Assembly: GCA_026196275.1 (NCBI GenBank)
Contig: JAPHTQ010000034.1
Span: forward strand, 41,097-105,096
Direction of reading: 5' to 3'
Length of the DNA: 64,000 nt
Source: Gammaproteobacteria bacterium
Lineage (GTDB): Bacteria; Pseudomonadota; Gammaproteobacteria; Thiohalomonadales; Thiohalomonadaceae
This document shows, one piece after another, positions 26,866-36,209 of the stretch. The position numbers were made by a program, and so were the translations under genes. Numbering within the stretch: the stretch's first letter is position 1; every line of letters begins with the position of its first letter. The notes below the pieces were generated by a model. It saw only the letters and a list, made by a program, of their open reading frames with translations. It was not told the DNA's origin and ran no database searches.

Positions 26866-27405
26866 ATGGCTCCCTTGCTGATTACTGTTGTGCTGTTGTT
26901 ACTGCTGTTGATCGCCGCAGTAGCGGATACGCGCAAACACCGCATACCCAACGTCATCTCTCTGGCAGGGTGGATTCTCGCTCCCCTTCTTCACGCACTG
27001 GCCTTCGGCACGGAGGGCTTTTTCAGCTCCCTGCTGGCTCTGGCCGTGACCCTGGTTCTGACTTTCCCGCTCTATGCCCTGCACTGGATGGGGGCGGGGG
27101 ATGTCAAACTGATGGTCAGCGTCGGTGCCTTTCTCGGTGATATCCAATCGGCGCTGCTGGCGCTGCTTTTCATCGTAATTACCGGGGCGCTCTTCTCGCT
27201 CGCCATCCACCTTTACAAAACCTCGCTCTCTGCTACGCTGGCACGACTGCGGGCGATGATCAGCCTGTCGCTGTCGATGCGCCGACCGGTCTATGTGCCG
27301 CCGGGTGATGCGACGGCCACACTGCTTATCCCCTATGCGGTACCTATCGCACTGGGCACACTGTTATTTCTTTTTTATGCGCGCTGGGAAATACCCGGTT
27401 TTTAG
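26866..27405 (+). CDS. tadV: Flp prepilin peptidase (TadV/CpaA, A24 aspartic protease)
   Basis: This membrane protease cleaves the leader of the Flp pilin and of TadE-like pseudopilins. The 179-residue protein has about six hydrophobic segments and the two catalytic aspartates of family A24: D21 in AVADTRKHRIPN and D79 in WMGAGDVKLM. As in TadV/CpaA, the N-methylation domain of type IV PilD is absent. The binding site before the ATG is weak. An 11-codon open frame with a better site (ATG 26846, stop 26879-26881) overlaps the start and could couple translation. Confidence 0.9.
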   Translation: MAPLLITVVLLLLLLIAAVADTRKHRIPNVISLAGWILAPLLHALAFGTEGFFSSLLALAVTLVLTFPLYALHWMGAGDVKLMVSVGAFLGDIQSALLALLFIVITGALFSLAIHLYKTSLSATLARLRAMISLSLSMRRPVYVPPGDATATLLIPYAVPIALGTLLFLFYARWEIPGF

Positions 27406-27458
27406 CTATAGTTACTCGATAGAAGTAGACAATACCATTTGTTCTGGAGGCAGGCACA

Positions 27459-28337
27459 ATGCAGAAAAAGGCGCTCGTACTACTGATACTCGCACTCTTT
27501 TTGGGTGGGGTCGCGGTGATATTGGTCAATATGCTGATCAAGGAAGGCCGCGAAGGGCCGATTGAGGTGCAGGCGGTGCCGATGACACGTGTCGTGGTTG
27601 CCGCCGTGGACCTCAAGTCGGGAACCCGTCTCAATGAGCTGTCGCTCAAGGAGGTGGAGATGCCCACAGCGAACCTGCCTGAAGGGGTGTTCAAATCGAT
27701 ATCGACCCTGGTTCCCAAGGGGGAGGATGATCCCAGTGCACCGGTGGTCATCAGCCAGATCAAGCAGAACGAAATGGTGTTGCCCTACAAGCTCAGTCCG
27801 TTCGGGGCCCGTGCCGGTCTGCCCTCGAAAATACCGGAAGACATGCGCGCGATCACCATTAACGTCACCGAGATCACCGGCGTGGCCGGTTTCGTCCTGC
27901 CAGGCAACTATGTCGATGTGTTGCTGACCAGCACCATCGGCCGCCGGGACAAGAATCCGGCGACCCGTACCCTGTTGCAGAACATTCGTGTGCTGGCCGT
28001 GGATCAGATCAGTACCGAGGATGAGGACAATCCGAAGGTGGTAAACGCAGTGACCCTGTTGATCACTCCCAACGAGGGCAAGATGCTGGCCCTTGCCATG
28101 AAGGTCGGTGAGCTTAGCCTGATGCTGAGAAACGAATTCGATGCTTCCATCATCAAGCAGGAGATTATTTCGATAACCTCGCTCCTCGAAGCGTATCGGG
28201 AGAGCAAGCCGGTGGTGACCAAGCGTGTCAGAAGACCGACTCCGACGGTTGAGGTGATTCGCGGACTGGATGTCATTCAGCAGCGGGTTCAGGAAGGTGA
28301 AGAGCGGCCTCCGGAAGGCGCGGTTCAGAGCCAGTAG
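27459..28337 (+). CDS. cpaB: Flp pilus assembly protein CpaB/RcpC
   Basis: 292 residues, one N-terminal membrane anchor (LVLLILALFLGGVAVILVNML), then the periplasmic CpaB part: a SAF domain (VVVAAVDLKSGTRLNELSLKEVEMP, about 45-110) and RcpC-type sequence (DMRAITINVTEITGVAGFVLPGNYVDVLLT, NIRVLAVDQ, VTLLITPNEGKMLALAM). CpaB works with the secretin in the outer-membrane part of the Tad machine and may bind peptidoglycan. GGAGG lies eight bases before the ATG. The C-terminus is an unstructured Glu/Pro-rich tail. Confidence 0.92.
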   Translation: MQKKALVLLILALFLGGVAVILVNMLIKEGREGPIEVQAVPMTRVVVAAVDLKSGTRLNELSLKEVEMPTANLPEGVFKSISTLVPKGEDDPSAPVVISQIKQNEMVLPYKLSPFGARAGLPSKIPEDMRAITINVTEITGVAGFVLPGNYVDVLLTSTIGRRDKNPATRTLLQNIRVLAVDQISTEDEDNPKVVNAVTLLITPNEGKMLALAMKVGELSLMLRNEFDASIIKQEIISITSLLEAYRESKPVVTKRVRRPTPTVEVIRGLDVIQQRVQEGEERPPEGAVQSQ

Positions 28338-28379
28338 CCGGTTGATGGATAAAGTTAAGTTTGCTGAGGAGATGTGAAC

Positions 28380-29861
28380 ATGAGGCAAGTAATGAAGGCT
28401 AACAATAACGGAGGCAGCGGCATGATACGTTCCCTAATTACTCTGCTGCTGGCAGCTGTCATGGTGCTCAGTGCCAGCGCCATGGCGGCGACCGGCAACT
28501 ACATGCTGGAGTTCGGCGGGGCCAGGGATGCCAGCGAATTGCGGCTCTCCATCGGCAAGTCGCAAATCATCTACTCACCGCGCAGTCTGGAGCAGGTGGT
28601 GATTGGTAATCCGGAGATCGCCGATATCAAGCTGCTCTCCTCGCGTCAGGTGCTGATCCTGGGCAAGAAGCCGGGCCATACCAATCTGGTGTTCCGCGAC
28701 AAGCAACGGGATCTCAATGCGGTGATCGACGTGGTGGTCGGTTACGACCTCGACGGCATCAAGCGCAAGATCTACGAGGTGCTGCCGCACGAAAGACTGA
28801 TTGAGATCCGCGGCGCCAATGATGCGGTGATGCTCTCCGGTGAGGTCTCCAGCCTGGCCTCTATGGACCAGGCAGTCTCGGTCGCATCGAGCTTCGTCCC
28901 CAAGGCCAAGGTCATCAACATGCTGCAGGTCGGTGGTGGCCAGCAGGTGATGCTGGAGGTGAAGATCAGCGAGATAGGACGGAGTTCGCTGCGTGAACTG
29001 GGCGTCGGTATCGAGGCCACCAATGTGGATGCTGCAGGACGGACGATTGAAGTGATAACCGGCAACGATATCGCCACCAACTTCTTCTCAGGCACCTCGA
29101 TCAATACAGCCAACGATATCGCCGACATCCTGACCGTCAAGCTGCAGGCGCTGGAGACCAAAGGGCTGGCCAAGACCCTGGCCGAGCCGAATATTGTTGC
29201 CCTCTCCGGGCAGGAGGCCAGCTTCCTTGCCGGTGGTGAATTTCCCGTGCCGGTTGCACAGTCCGGTACACTCGGTGGGGCAAGCGTGATCACTGTCGAC
29301 TACAAGGAGTTTGGTGTCGGACTGCGCTTTACACCGACGGTACTGAGCAAGGGCAAGATCAACCTCAAGCTCAACTCCGAGGTATCGGCGATCGACACCT
29401 CCACGAGTACCGCCACCGGTGGCGGGATCTCCGTGCCCGGTATCACTACCCGGCGTACCGGCACCACCGTTGAAGTGGCTGATGGTCAGAGTTTTGCCAT
29501 TGCCGGCCTGATCCAGAGTGACATGAACAACGCCATCGACCAGATTCCGGGCCTGGGTGACATTCCCATCCTGGGCGCACTGTTCCGCAGTACCCGTTTT
29601 CAGCGCAACGAGACCGAGCTGGTGGTGGTGGTTACACCGCGTCTGGTCAAACCGGTGAATGGGATGAAGCTGCGCGCACCCACCGATAACTTCATTCCGC
29701 CGAGCTGGTTCGACCAGTACCTTCTGGGTCGTATGGCAAACTTCAAGCCAACCCAGTCTGATCGCGATGCGGCAGAGGGTGAGACAACAAATGGCGATTC
29801 AACCTCGGAGGCCGGGCAAAGTGGTCAAGGCGTTGAAGGCTCCTTTGGTCATGAGCTGTAA
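28380..29861 (+). CDS. cpaC: Tad secretin CpaC/RcpA
   Basis: This is the outer-membrane channel through which the Flp pilus leaves the cell. It has about 493 residues: a signal peptide (SLITLLLAAVMVLSASAMA), an N-terminal secretin/TonB short domain (SLEQVVIGNPEIADIKLLSSRQVLILGKKPGHTNL), a BON-like part (about 115-170), and the secretin core ending GLGDIPILGALFRSTRFQRNETELVVVVTPRLV. AGGAG eight bases upstream supports the ATG at 28380. A second GGAGG seven bases before the ATG at 28422 gives a shorter, cleaner signal peptide, so the start is not settled. Confidence 0.93.
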   Translation: MRQVMKANNNGGSGMIRSLITLLLAAVMVLSASAMAATGNYMLEFGGARDASELRLSIGKSQIIYSPRSLEQVVIGNPEIADIKLLSSRQVLILGKKPGHTNLVFRDKQRDLNAVIDVVVGYDLDGIKRKIYEVLPHERLIEIRGANDAVMLSGEVSSLASMDQAVSVASSFVPKAKVINMLQVGGGQQVMLEVKISEIGRSSLRELGVGIEATNVDAAGRTIEVITGNDIATNFFSGTSINTANDIADILTVKLQALETKGLAKTLAEPNIVALSGQEASFLAGGEFPVPVAQSGTLGGASVITVDYKEFGVGLRFTPTVLSKGKINLKLNSEVSAIDTSTSTATGGGISVPGITTRRTGTTVEVADGQSFAIAGLIQSDMNNAIDQIPGLGDIPILGALFRSTRFQRNETELVVVVTPRLVKPVNGMKLRAPTDNFIPPSWFDQYLLGRMANFKPTQSDRDAAEGETTNGDSTSEAGQSGQGVEGSFGHEL

Positions 29862-29873
29862 GGGAGAAGAGTG

Positions 29874-30134
29874 ATGAAGAGAGCAAAATTTTTGAATATG
29901 AGCGCTATGGTGGTTGCTGTGACAGCGGTTTCCGCCTGCACCATCTTTGACCCCCATAACGGGGTGCGTGTCGAAAACAACATCGTACAGCAGACGGTCG
30001 ACCCCTATGCCGGCTTCGGTGAAGAGGGGGTGGCTACGCTTGATGGCCAGAAGGCAGAAAAACTGCTGAACGAATACCGCAAGGAGAAGGCCAGTGCGCC
30101 GACCGAGCGGTTACTGCTGGATGTTAGTGACTGA
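29874..30134 (+). CDS. Small Tad-locus lipoprotein
   Basis: 86 residues. The signal peptide ends with a lipobox (AVTAVSAC), so the mature protein would be a lipoprotein of about 65 residues. GGGAG seven bases upstream supports this ATG over the GTG at 29871. It sits directly after the secretin. Tad loci often encode a lipoprotein here (CpaD/RcpB position) that may act as a pilotin, but this one is much shorter than CpaD and I cannot assign it to that family. Confidence 0.75.
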   Translation: MKRAKFLNMSAMVVAVTAVSACTIFDPHNGVRVENNIVQQTVDPYAGFGEEGVATLDGQKAEKLLNEYRKEKASAPTERLLLDVSD

Positions 30135-30144
30135 GTTATAAGCC

Positions 30145-31578
30145 ATGATCAAGTGCCAGGGTAGACCTCAGGGGCAGAAGAAACAGCGCGGATTTGTTGT
30201 CGTCATGCTTGTGCTGGTGATCGCGATTCTGCTCGGGGTCGCCGCCCTGGCGCTCGATCTCGGCCGCCTGTATGTACTCAAATCCGAGATGCAGAACGCT
30301 GCCGATGCCGCGGCACTGGCCGGGGCCGCTGAGCTTAATGCCAAGTCGGACGCGATTGAGCGCGCCGAGCTTGCTGCAAAGGGTCTGCTCGCGCACAACA
30401 GCCATTTCGCCAAGGTTAAGGAACTGTTGGGAAGTAATGTCGAAATTGACATCACCTTTTACTGTTCTATCGGCGGTTCACAAGACGCCGGCGCTATTTG
30501 TGACGTGGGGGTGGCGGACCCGGACGATAGTAACAAAATCATCATTCCCTCAGAGGATGATGACGTCTATGTCCACTACATTCGCGTCACCCTTAATCCG
30601 GAGAGTGTGGACGATGAGGGTGAGGACAACAAAGAGCGTTACGGTATCGATCTCTACTTCCTGCCCGTGCTTTCGGTGATTGGCATCGATACCAGTAAGC
30701 AGGCAGTGACCACGGCAACAGCCTTGGCTGGTCGGCACTTCTACTTCTGCAACTATCCACCGGTGATGATGTGCGATCCTTTTGAAGGTGTGGCCGGTGG
30801 TATGCGTGAGAACATTGAGGCAGGTCAGCAGATTCTGCTCAAGGCGCAGAGTAGCGCCTGGGCACCGGGTGACTTCGCTTTCCTTGATCTTGACCGCTTT
30901 CCTGGTGGTGGTGCGGGTGATGCCATGCACGCATTGGCTGATGAAGGTTCACTCGGTTGTACCCCTCCACTGGTGCTGGCAGAGCCGGGCGGTATGACCA
31001 ATAAGACGGCAGCAGGAATAAATACCCGTTTCGATGAATATGGTTTCGGGTTGACGCCTGCCAAATATCCGCCTGCACCGAATGTCACCAGCTACGGAGG
31101 TTATGACGATGTGCCACAGTCCGCTCCTGGTGAGGATGGCAAGATTCAGTGGCGGGATGAGAATCTTCAGGATCTCGACGCAGTGAGCACAAACAGAATT
31201 GGCAACGGTGAGTGGGATAGAGACGACTATTTCACTACCTATCACTCAGGCGTGATTCGACCTGCGGGATGGGCATCCATGTCCAGAAAGCAGGTGTATA
31301 ACTGGGAGTTGTCCAGCGATAATGTGCCTGTTAGCCCTGATCACACGCCTGGCAGTGCCGATCGCCGTGTCTTTTTCGTAGCGGTTCTTAGTTGTAATGC
31401 CCTAAACGTCCATGGAGCAAGTGCCACTATTCCTATCCGTGAGCCTGATGGCTTTGCCGAGCTTTTCATCACGGAGAGGGTGGCTGGGCCTCCCGATACC
31501 AATGTGCTTGTTGAGTTTATGGACTGGGCCTCGGAGGAAGATGCCAATTACCATGTGACGGTGCAGCTCTATGAATAG
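30145..31578 (+). CDS. tadG: TadG-like minor pilin/pseudopilin
   Basis: 477 residues. The N-terminus QRGFVVVMLVLVIAILLGVAALALDLGRLY, then SEMQNAADAAALAGAAEL, is the TadG N-terminal domain (Flp pilus-assembly TadG-like). The long C-terminal part is secreted or periplasmic, with several cysteines, including the pair in FCNYPPVMMCDPFEG that I recall in other TadG proteins. I see no clear von Willebrand A domain. TadG is needed for pilus stability or attachment in some species. The gene overlaps the next by eight bases. Confidence 0.82.
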   Translation: MIKCQGRPQGQKKQRGFVVVMLVLVIAILLGVAALALDLGRLYVLKSEMQNAADAAALAGAAELNAKSDAIERAELAAKGLLAHNSHFAKVKELLGSNVEIDITFYCSIGGSQDAGAICDVGVADPDDSNKIIIPSEDDDVYVHYIRVTLNPESVDDEGEDNKERYGIDLYFLPVLSVIGIDTSKQAVTTATALAGRHFYFCNYPPVMMCDPFEGVAGGMRENIEAGQQILLKAQSSAWAPGDFAFLDLDRFPGGGAGDAMHALADEGSLGCTPPLVLAEPGGMTNKTAAGINTRFDEYGFGLTPAKYPPAPNVTSYGGYDDVPQSAPGEDGKIQWRDENLQDLDAVSTNRIGNGEWDRDDYFTTYHSGVIRPAGWASMSRKQVYNWELSSDNVPVSPDHTPGSADRRVFFVAVLSCNALNVHGASATIPIREPDGFAELFITERVAGPPDTNVLVEFMDWASEEDANYHVTVQLYE

Positions 31579-32077
31579 TGGTTCGCAGCGTTCCCGTGGT
31601 GCGGTAGCGGTGGAGTTTACCATCATTGTACCGTTGCTGGTGTTGCTGGTATTCGGTATTACCGAACTGGGGCGGGCGCTCTACCAGCTCAATACCCTGA
31701 CCAAGGCGACTACGTCCGGTGCAAGGTTTCTTGCCCGCACGGATCAGGCACTGGTACTCGACAAGGCCAACCATACCTGTAGTGATGGGAGTGCCTGGAC
31801 AGCCAATAATCTTCTCCGGGCAGAGAATCTGGTCCTTTATGGCAATGAGGATGGCAACGGTGACATGCTGCTTCCGGCCATGTCCGTCTCGTTCGACTAC
31901 CGCCATGAGACGTTGACTGGCGAAAATAGTGTCGAGACAGAGGGGTGCGTCATTATCGCCGAGAGTGAGGCAGTTTTTACCTCTGTCTTCGGTGATGAAG
32001 GGCCGATTATTCCCTTTACTGACATCGATTCCTTCACGATGCAACAGAAGGTCGAGGAGCGTTACATCGGTGAGTGA
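31571..32077 (+). CDS. tadE: TadE-like pseudopilin
   Basis: 168 residues. The N-terminus RSRGAVAVEFTIIVPLLVLLVFGITELGRALYQLNTLTKAT is the TadE family signature, with the prepilin-like G/xxxxEF processing site (GAVAVEF). TadE-like pseudopilins are cut by TadV and are needed for Flp pilus assembly. It overlaps the end of the TadG-like gene by eight bases and the next TadE-like gene by a few bases, which points to coupled translation. Confidence 0.88.
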   Translation: MNSGSQRSRGAVAVEFTIIVPLLVLLVFGITELGRALYQLNTLTKATTSGARFLARTDQALVLDKANHTCSDGSAWTANNLLRAENLVLYGNEDGNGDMLLPAMSVSFDYRHETLTGENSVETEGCVIIAESEAVFTSVFGDEGPIIPFTDIDSFTMQQKVEERYIGE

Positions 32078-32570
32078 CATGGCACGAACTATGCGCAGGC
32101 AACAAGGTGCGGCGACCGTCGAATCGGCTATTATTCTCATCATTTTTTTGGTGCTGATTATGGGGATCATCGAGTTTGCCTTGCTGATCTTTAACGCCTC
32201 GAGTCTGGTTGAGGCGACACGTGCCGGTGCGCGCCATTTGATAGTTAATGAGCCGCTGGTAACACTTTCTGATGAAACTTGCGCTACACCAGCAGTAGCA
32301 GACTGTGCTGACGGGGATTGCGATGGGGTGCTGGGGCTGATGCAGAAGTTCTATCCCCGTCTGGGGGATGTTAATCTTGAAGTGGAGTATCGCTGTTCAA
32401 CCACCGGTTCTCCTGACGCCTACGAAGATATCAAAATTTATGAAGTCGAAGTTCGCCTCAAGGAGGTCGAATATACCTTTATTACACCGGGAATACTGGG
32501 TCTGGATGCGACGATAACTTTGCCGGACTTCAAGACCACCCGCCTGAGTGAGGATCTTGAGACACCGTAA
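32070..32570 (+). CDS. Second TadE/TadF-like pseudopilin
   Basis: About 166 residues. RRQQGAATVESAIILIIFLVLIMGIIEFALLIFNASSLVEATRAGARHL is a second TadE-like N-terminus, with G/xxxxES in place of EF/EY at the processing site. The C-terminal half has four cysteines (TCATP, DCADGDCDG, YRCSTTG). I chose the GTG at 32070, preceded by AGGAG at ten bases and overlapping the upstream stop; the ATG at 32079 is an alternative. This gene probably takes the place of TadF. Confidence 0.82.
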   Translation: MSDMARTMRRQQGAATVESAIILIIFLVLIMGIIEFALLIFNASSLVEATRAGARHLIVNEPLVTLSDETCATPAVADCADGDCDGVLGLMQKFYPRLGDVNLEVEYRCSTTGSPDAYEDIKIYEVEVRLKEVEYTFITPGILGLDATITLPDFKTTRLSEDLETP

Positions 32571-32633
32571 GGCGGATGATGGTATACCTTTGCAGGATTG
32601 ACTGGACACTATGCGAACAGGGTTGGTGAGAAG

Positions 32634-33836
32634 ATGAGCACAACTTTAAAGACAATTGGCGTCTTTCTGAACGGGGAGACGAAAGACTTTTTTACCGAAA
32701 CTCTCGCGACGATCGATGGGGTGGAGCTGACCTCTCATCTGCCGAGTGAAACCGACTGGCATGTTGAGGATGTCGGTACCAAGGAGCTTCCTGATCTCTT
32801 TATCTATGAGATAGATGGCAGTAAGGAAGAGGAGATAAAGTTTCTTGAACAACTGGTCAGGGAGAACGAGGGGAAATTCTCCGTGATGGTGACCTATCAG
32901 GACGGGGATATCTCGACCATTCGCCGGCTGATGCGCGCCGGTATCAAGGATGTCTTACCCCAGCCGGTTGTTCGCGCCGAACTCATTCAGTCAGTGACCG
33001 TTGCCCTCAGCGAGAAAAGGAAAAAGATCAAGTCGGCACTGGGCGGCAAAGGGGGAGTGACCGCTTTTGTCAATGCCAAAGGTGGTACCGGTGCAACGAC
33101 CATTGCCGTGAATGTGGCCCACACCCTGGCGACCAAACACAAGGCGGAAGTGGCGCTTATTGACCTGGATATCCAGTTCGGTTCCGTGGCGTTGCAGCTG
33201 GATCTGCATCCCTCGTCGAATGTCCTTGAGGCGCTTCTCCAGCCGGAGCGAATCGATCCGGTGTTTATCAAGGCCTTGATGACACGCCACTCCAGCGGTC
33301 TGGATGTACTTGCCTCTCCGGCGGATCTCAGTCCGATAGTCAAGATCGACCCGAATGCGGTTAGACGAGTGCTCTCGGCCACCGCCGAGATCTATGATTA
33401 TGTCGTGGTTGACATGCCACGCGTTTATACCGACTGGATCGTTGCGGCACTGAAATTTGCCGATCCTATTATGCTGGTGGTCGAGAACAATCTGCCAACG
33501 GTCAGGGATGCCAAGTTGTTGCTGGACAGGATGTCGCACGATGGGATCTCCTTCGCCAATATCGAGCTTATCAACAATCGTGCTATGTCCAAACAGGCAA
33601 GTGTCACCATCGAAGGGTTAAAGGAGACTCTGGGGAAAGAGAAGATCCGCCGGGTCAGGAACGACTACAAGACCGCCAATCACGCTCAGGATACCGGAAA
33701 GCCGGTTCATGAGGTCGCCGCCTCGTCCGACCTGTCCAAGGATATCGCCGCCATTGCCGCATATATTGTTGAGCAGCATCAAGGCGGAAAAACCAAGGCG
33801 AAAAAAGGGATTTTCTCCCGGCTCTTCTCTCACTAA
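32634..33836 (+). CDS. cpaE: CpaE/TadZ pilus-localising ATPase
   Basis: 400 residues. The first 140 form a receiver-like domain that lacks the usual phospho-acceptor pattern. Then comes a ParA/MinD-type ATPase with a deviant Walker A (NAKGGTGATTIAVNVAH), LIDLDIQFGSVALQLDL and YDYVVVDMPRV. TadZ/CpaE proteins place the Tad machine at a cell pole or patch. The ATG at 32634 is preferred because MSTTLKTIGVFLNGETK begins a folded domain; upstream codons in frame are intergenic. The C-terminus is Lys-rich. Confidence 0.9.
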   Translation: MSTTLKTIGVFLNGETKDFFTETLATIDGVELTSHLPSETDWHVEDVGTKELPDLFIYEIDGSKEEEIKFLEQLVRENEGKFSVMVTYQDGDISTIRRLMRAGIKDVLPQPVVRAELIQSVTVALSEKRKKIKSALGGKGGVTAFVNAKGGTGATTIAVNVAHTLATKHKAEVALIDLDIQFGSVALQLDLHPSSNVLEALLQPERIDPVFIKALMTRHSSGLDVLASPADLSPIVKIDPNAVRRVLSATAEIYDYVVVDMPRVYTDWIVAALKFADPIMLVVENNLPTVRDAKLLLDRMSHDGISFANIELINNRAMSKQASVTIEGLKETLGKEKIRRVRNDYKTANHAQDTGKPVHEVAASSDLSKDIAAIAAYIVEQHQGGKTKAKKGIFSRLFSH

Positions 33837-33854
33837 GCCTGTTGAGGTGTCAAA

Positions 33855-35195
33855 ATGTCAGATACCAATGAAATGAATACTGAACAAGAAAAGCAGGCTG
33901 TACGCAACTCTGCTGATAATCTGGCTAAAATCCAGAAGATAAAGAATCGCGTACACCGAAATTTGATGGACAGGGTTAACCTGAGTCTGCTTGACAACAT
34001 GGACCCTGAAAAGGCGAAAAATGAGATCAAGGGTTTTGTGCGTGGCCTGATCGACGAGGAGTCGGAGCCGCTTAATGCGGCGGAAAAGGCCCTGATCGCC
34101 GAAGAGGTCTGCTACGAAGTCCTTGGTTTTGGCCCGATAGAACCGCTGCTTCACGACTCCACGCTATCCGATATTCTGGTGAACACCTATGCGAATGTCT
34201 TCGTCGAGCGGCATGGTGTGCTTGAGCGAACTGCAGTGCATTTTCAGAGCAATGAGCATCTGATGCGCATTATCGAGAAAATCGCCAGCAGTGTCGGCCG
34301 GCGTATCGACGAGTCTTCGCCGATGGTCGATGCGCGTCTCCCCGACGGTTCACGGGTGAATGCGATCATTCCTCCCCTCTCCCTCGACGGACCGGTCTTG
34401 TCGATACGAAAGTTCAGTGTCGACCCTTACACGATGCCTGACCTGATCAGTTTCCGTTCGCTTACCCCGGCCATGGGGGAGTTTCTGGCGGCAGCGGTGA
34501 AGTCAAAAAACAACATCATCGTTTCTGGTGGTACGGGCAGCGGCAAGACCACCCTGCTTAACGTGCTGTCGGGATTTATTCCTGCCAATGAACGGATCAT
34601 CACCATTGAAGACTCTGCCGAGCTGCAGCTGCAGCAGCCGCATGTCGTCAGGCTTGAGACGCGTCCGCCCAATATCGAGGGTAAGGGGGAGGTGCTGCAG
34701 CGTGATTTGGTGAGAAACGCGCTGCGAATGCGCCCTGATCGCATCGTGGTCGGTGAGGTACGTGGTGCCGAGGCTCTGGATATGCTCCAGGCGATGAATA
34801 CCGGCCACGACGGCTCAATCTCGACGGTACACGCCAACAGCTCACGGGATGCCCTGACCCGTATCGAACATATGGTGGGCATGGCGGGTGTGCCCATTCC
34901 AGCCCTGGTTATCCGTCAGCAAATGGCCGCGGCACTGAACCTGGTGGTAGACGTTGAGCGTCTTCCCGATGGGCGCCGGGTGATCACCAGCATTCAGGAG
35001 ATCACTGGAATGGAGGAGAACGTCGTCAACATGCAGGAAATCTTTGGCTTTGAGAAAAAGAGCGTCGACTCCAAAGGTAATATCGTTGGCGATTTCCACG
35101 CTACCGGCATTCGTCCATTGATGCTGAAACGTTTCCGTGAATACGGCGTAGAGATCGATGAGAATATTTTCGACCCAGGCCGGGTATATGAGTAG
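33855..35195 (+). CDS. cpaF: Tad secretion ATPase CpaF/TadA
   Basis: This hexameric traffic ATPase powers Flp pilus assembly and retraction at the inner membrane. The 446-residue length is typical. It has GFGPIEPLLHDSTLSDILVN, Walker A IVSGGTGSGKTTLLNVLSGF, RIITIEDSAELQL (Asp box), LRMRPDRIVVGEVRGAEALDMLQAMNTGHDGS (Walker B and His box) and STVHANSSRDALTRIEHMVG. It lies 18 bases after cpaE. Confidence 0.96.
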   Translation: MSDTNEMNTEQEKQAVRNSADNLAKIQKIKNRVHRNLMDRVNLSLLDNMDPEKAKNEIKGFVRGLIDEESEPLNAAEKALIAEEVCYEVLGFGPIEPLLHDSTLSDILVNTYANVFVERHGVLERTAVHFQSNEHLMRIIEKIASSVGRRIDESSPMVDARLPDGSRVNAIIPPLSLDGPVLSIRKFSVDPYTMPDLISFRSLTPAMGEFLAAAVKSKNNIIVSGGTGSGKTTLLNVLSGFIPANERIITIEDSAELQLQQPHVVRLETRPPNIEGKGEVLQRDLVRNALRMRPDRIVVGEVRGAEALDMLQAMNTGHDGSISTVHANSSRDALTRIEHMVGMAGVPIPALVIRQQMAAALNLVVDVERLPDGRRVITSIQEITGMEENVVNMQEIFGFEKKSVDSKGNIVGDFHATGIRPLMLKRFREYGVEIDENIFDPGRVYE

Positions 35196-35206
35196 GAGTC
35201 TATGAC

Positions 35207-36199
35207 GTGCAGCAAGAAATCTACTACACTTACCTGCTCTCGTTCCTGGTCTTTGTCGCGGTAATTGTCTTCCTTGAGGGTGTCTATTATACGTGGCGCT
35301 CCATCCGCGAAGAGGGCTCAGTAAAGATCAATAAGCGGCTCAAGGCCCTCTCGGCGGCAGGTGAAGAACACAAAAAGGCGCTCGAACTGTTGCGCAAAAG
35401 GGAGATGAGCAATATTCCGATTATCAACCGGATGCTCATCGCCATACCGCGCTTCCATTCGCTTGACCGTTTGCTGCAGCAGGCGGCGGTCGAACTCAGT
35501 GTCAGCCGATTTATCCTCGTGCAGATGCTGGTGTTTGCCGTAGTGCTGTTTCCGCTGATGATGCTGGAGACGGTTCACACATTCGTGGCACTGTTGATAG
35601 CCATTCCCGCCGGAATCTTTTTGCCCATTCTCTATCTGATGAAGAAAAAACAGGCCCGCTCGGAGGCCTTCATCAAACAACTTCCCGATGCGCTGGACTA
35701 TCTTGCACGAAGCCTGCGGGCGGGCAATCCCTTCAGCGCCTCACTCAAATCACTGGCGGCGGAGATGCCTGATCCCATCGGGACGGAGTTCGGCATTACC
35801 TTTGAGGAGCTCAACTACGGTCTCGAGTTCGAGGAGGCGCTTAAAAATCTGGCCAGCAGAACGGGCAGTGAGGAGATGAACTATTTTGTCACTGCCGTGC
35901 TGATACAGCGGACCACCGGTGGTAACCTGGCTGATATGCTAAACCGGCTGGCAACCATCATGCGTTCCAGGGCAGCGACCTATCGGGAGATCAAGATCCT
36001 CTCTGCCGAGATGCGGTTGTCGGCCAATGTCCTGGTACTGCTGCCCTTCTTCGTCGGTGGTGTTATGTTTCTTACCAGCCCTGGTTACATAGACATCCTT
36101 TTTACTACCACGACGGGACATTTCCTGATACTGGGGCAGCTGGCGTTCATGGCCGTCGGTTACTACATCATTCGCAAGATGATCTCTTTCCGAGTTTGA
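35207..36199 (+). CDS. tadB: Tad inner-membrane platform protein TadB
   Basis: 330 residues with membrane segments near residues 8-25, 105-150 and at the C-terminus (about 275-320), surrounding a type II secretion F domain (AFIKQLPDALDYLARSLRAGNPFSASLKSLAAEMPDPIGTEF, LVQRTTGG-like IQRTTGGNLADMLNRL). TadB and TadC form the platform on which CpaF acts. AGGAG eight bases upstream supports the GTG start at 35207. Confidence 0.93.
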   Translation: MQQEIYYTYLLSFLVFVAVIVFLEGVYYTWRSIREEGSVKINKRLKALSAAGEEHKKALELLRKREMSNIPIINRMLIAIPRFHSLDRLLQQAAVELSVSRFILVQMLVFAVVLFPLMMLETVHTFVALLIAIPAGIFLPILYLMKKKQARSEAFIKQLPDALDYLARSLRAGNPFSASLKSLAAEMPDPIGTEFGITFEELNYGLEFEEALKNLASRTGSEEMNYFVTAVLIQRTTGGNLADMLNRLATIMRSRAATYREIKILSAEMRLSANVLVLLPFFVGGVMFLTSPGYIDILFTTTTGHFLILGQLAFMAVGYYIIRKMISFRV

Positions 36200-36209
36200 G
36201 TAAGACACT

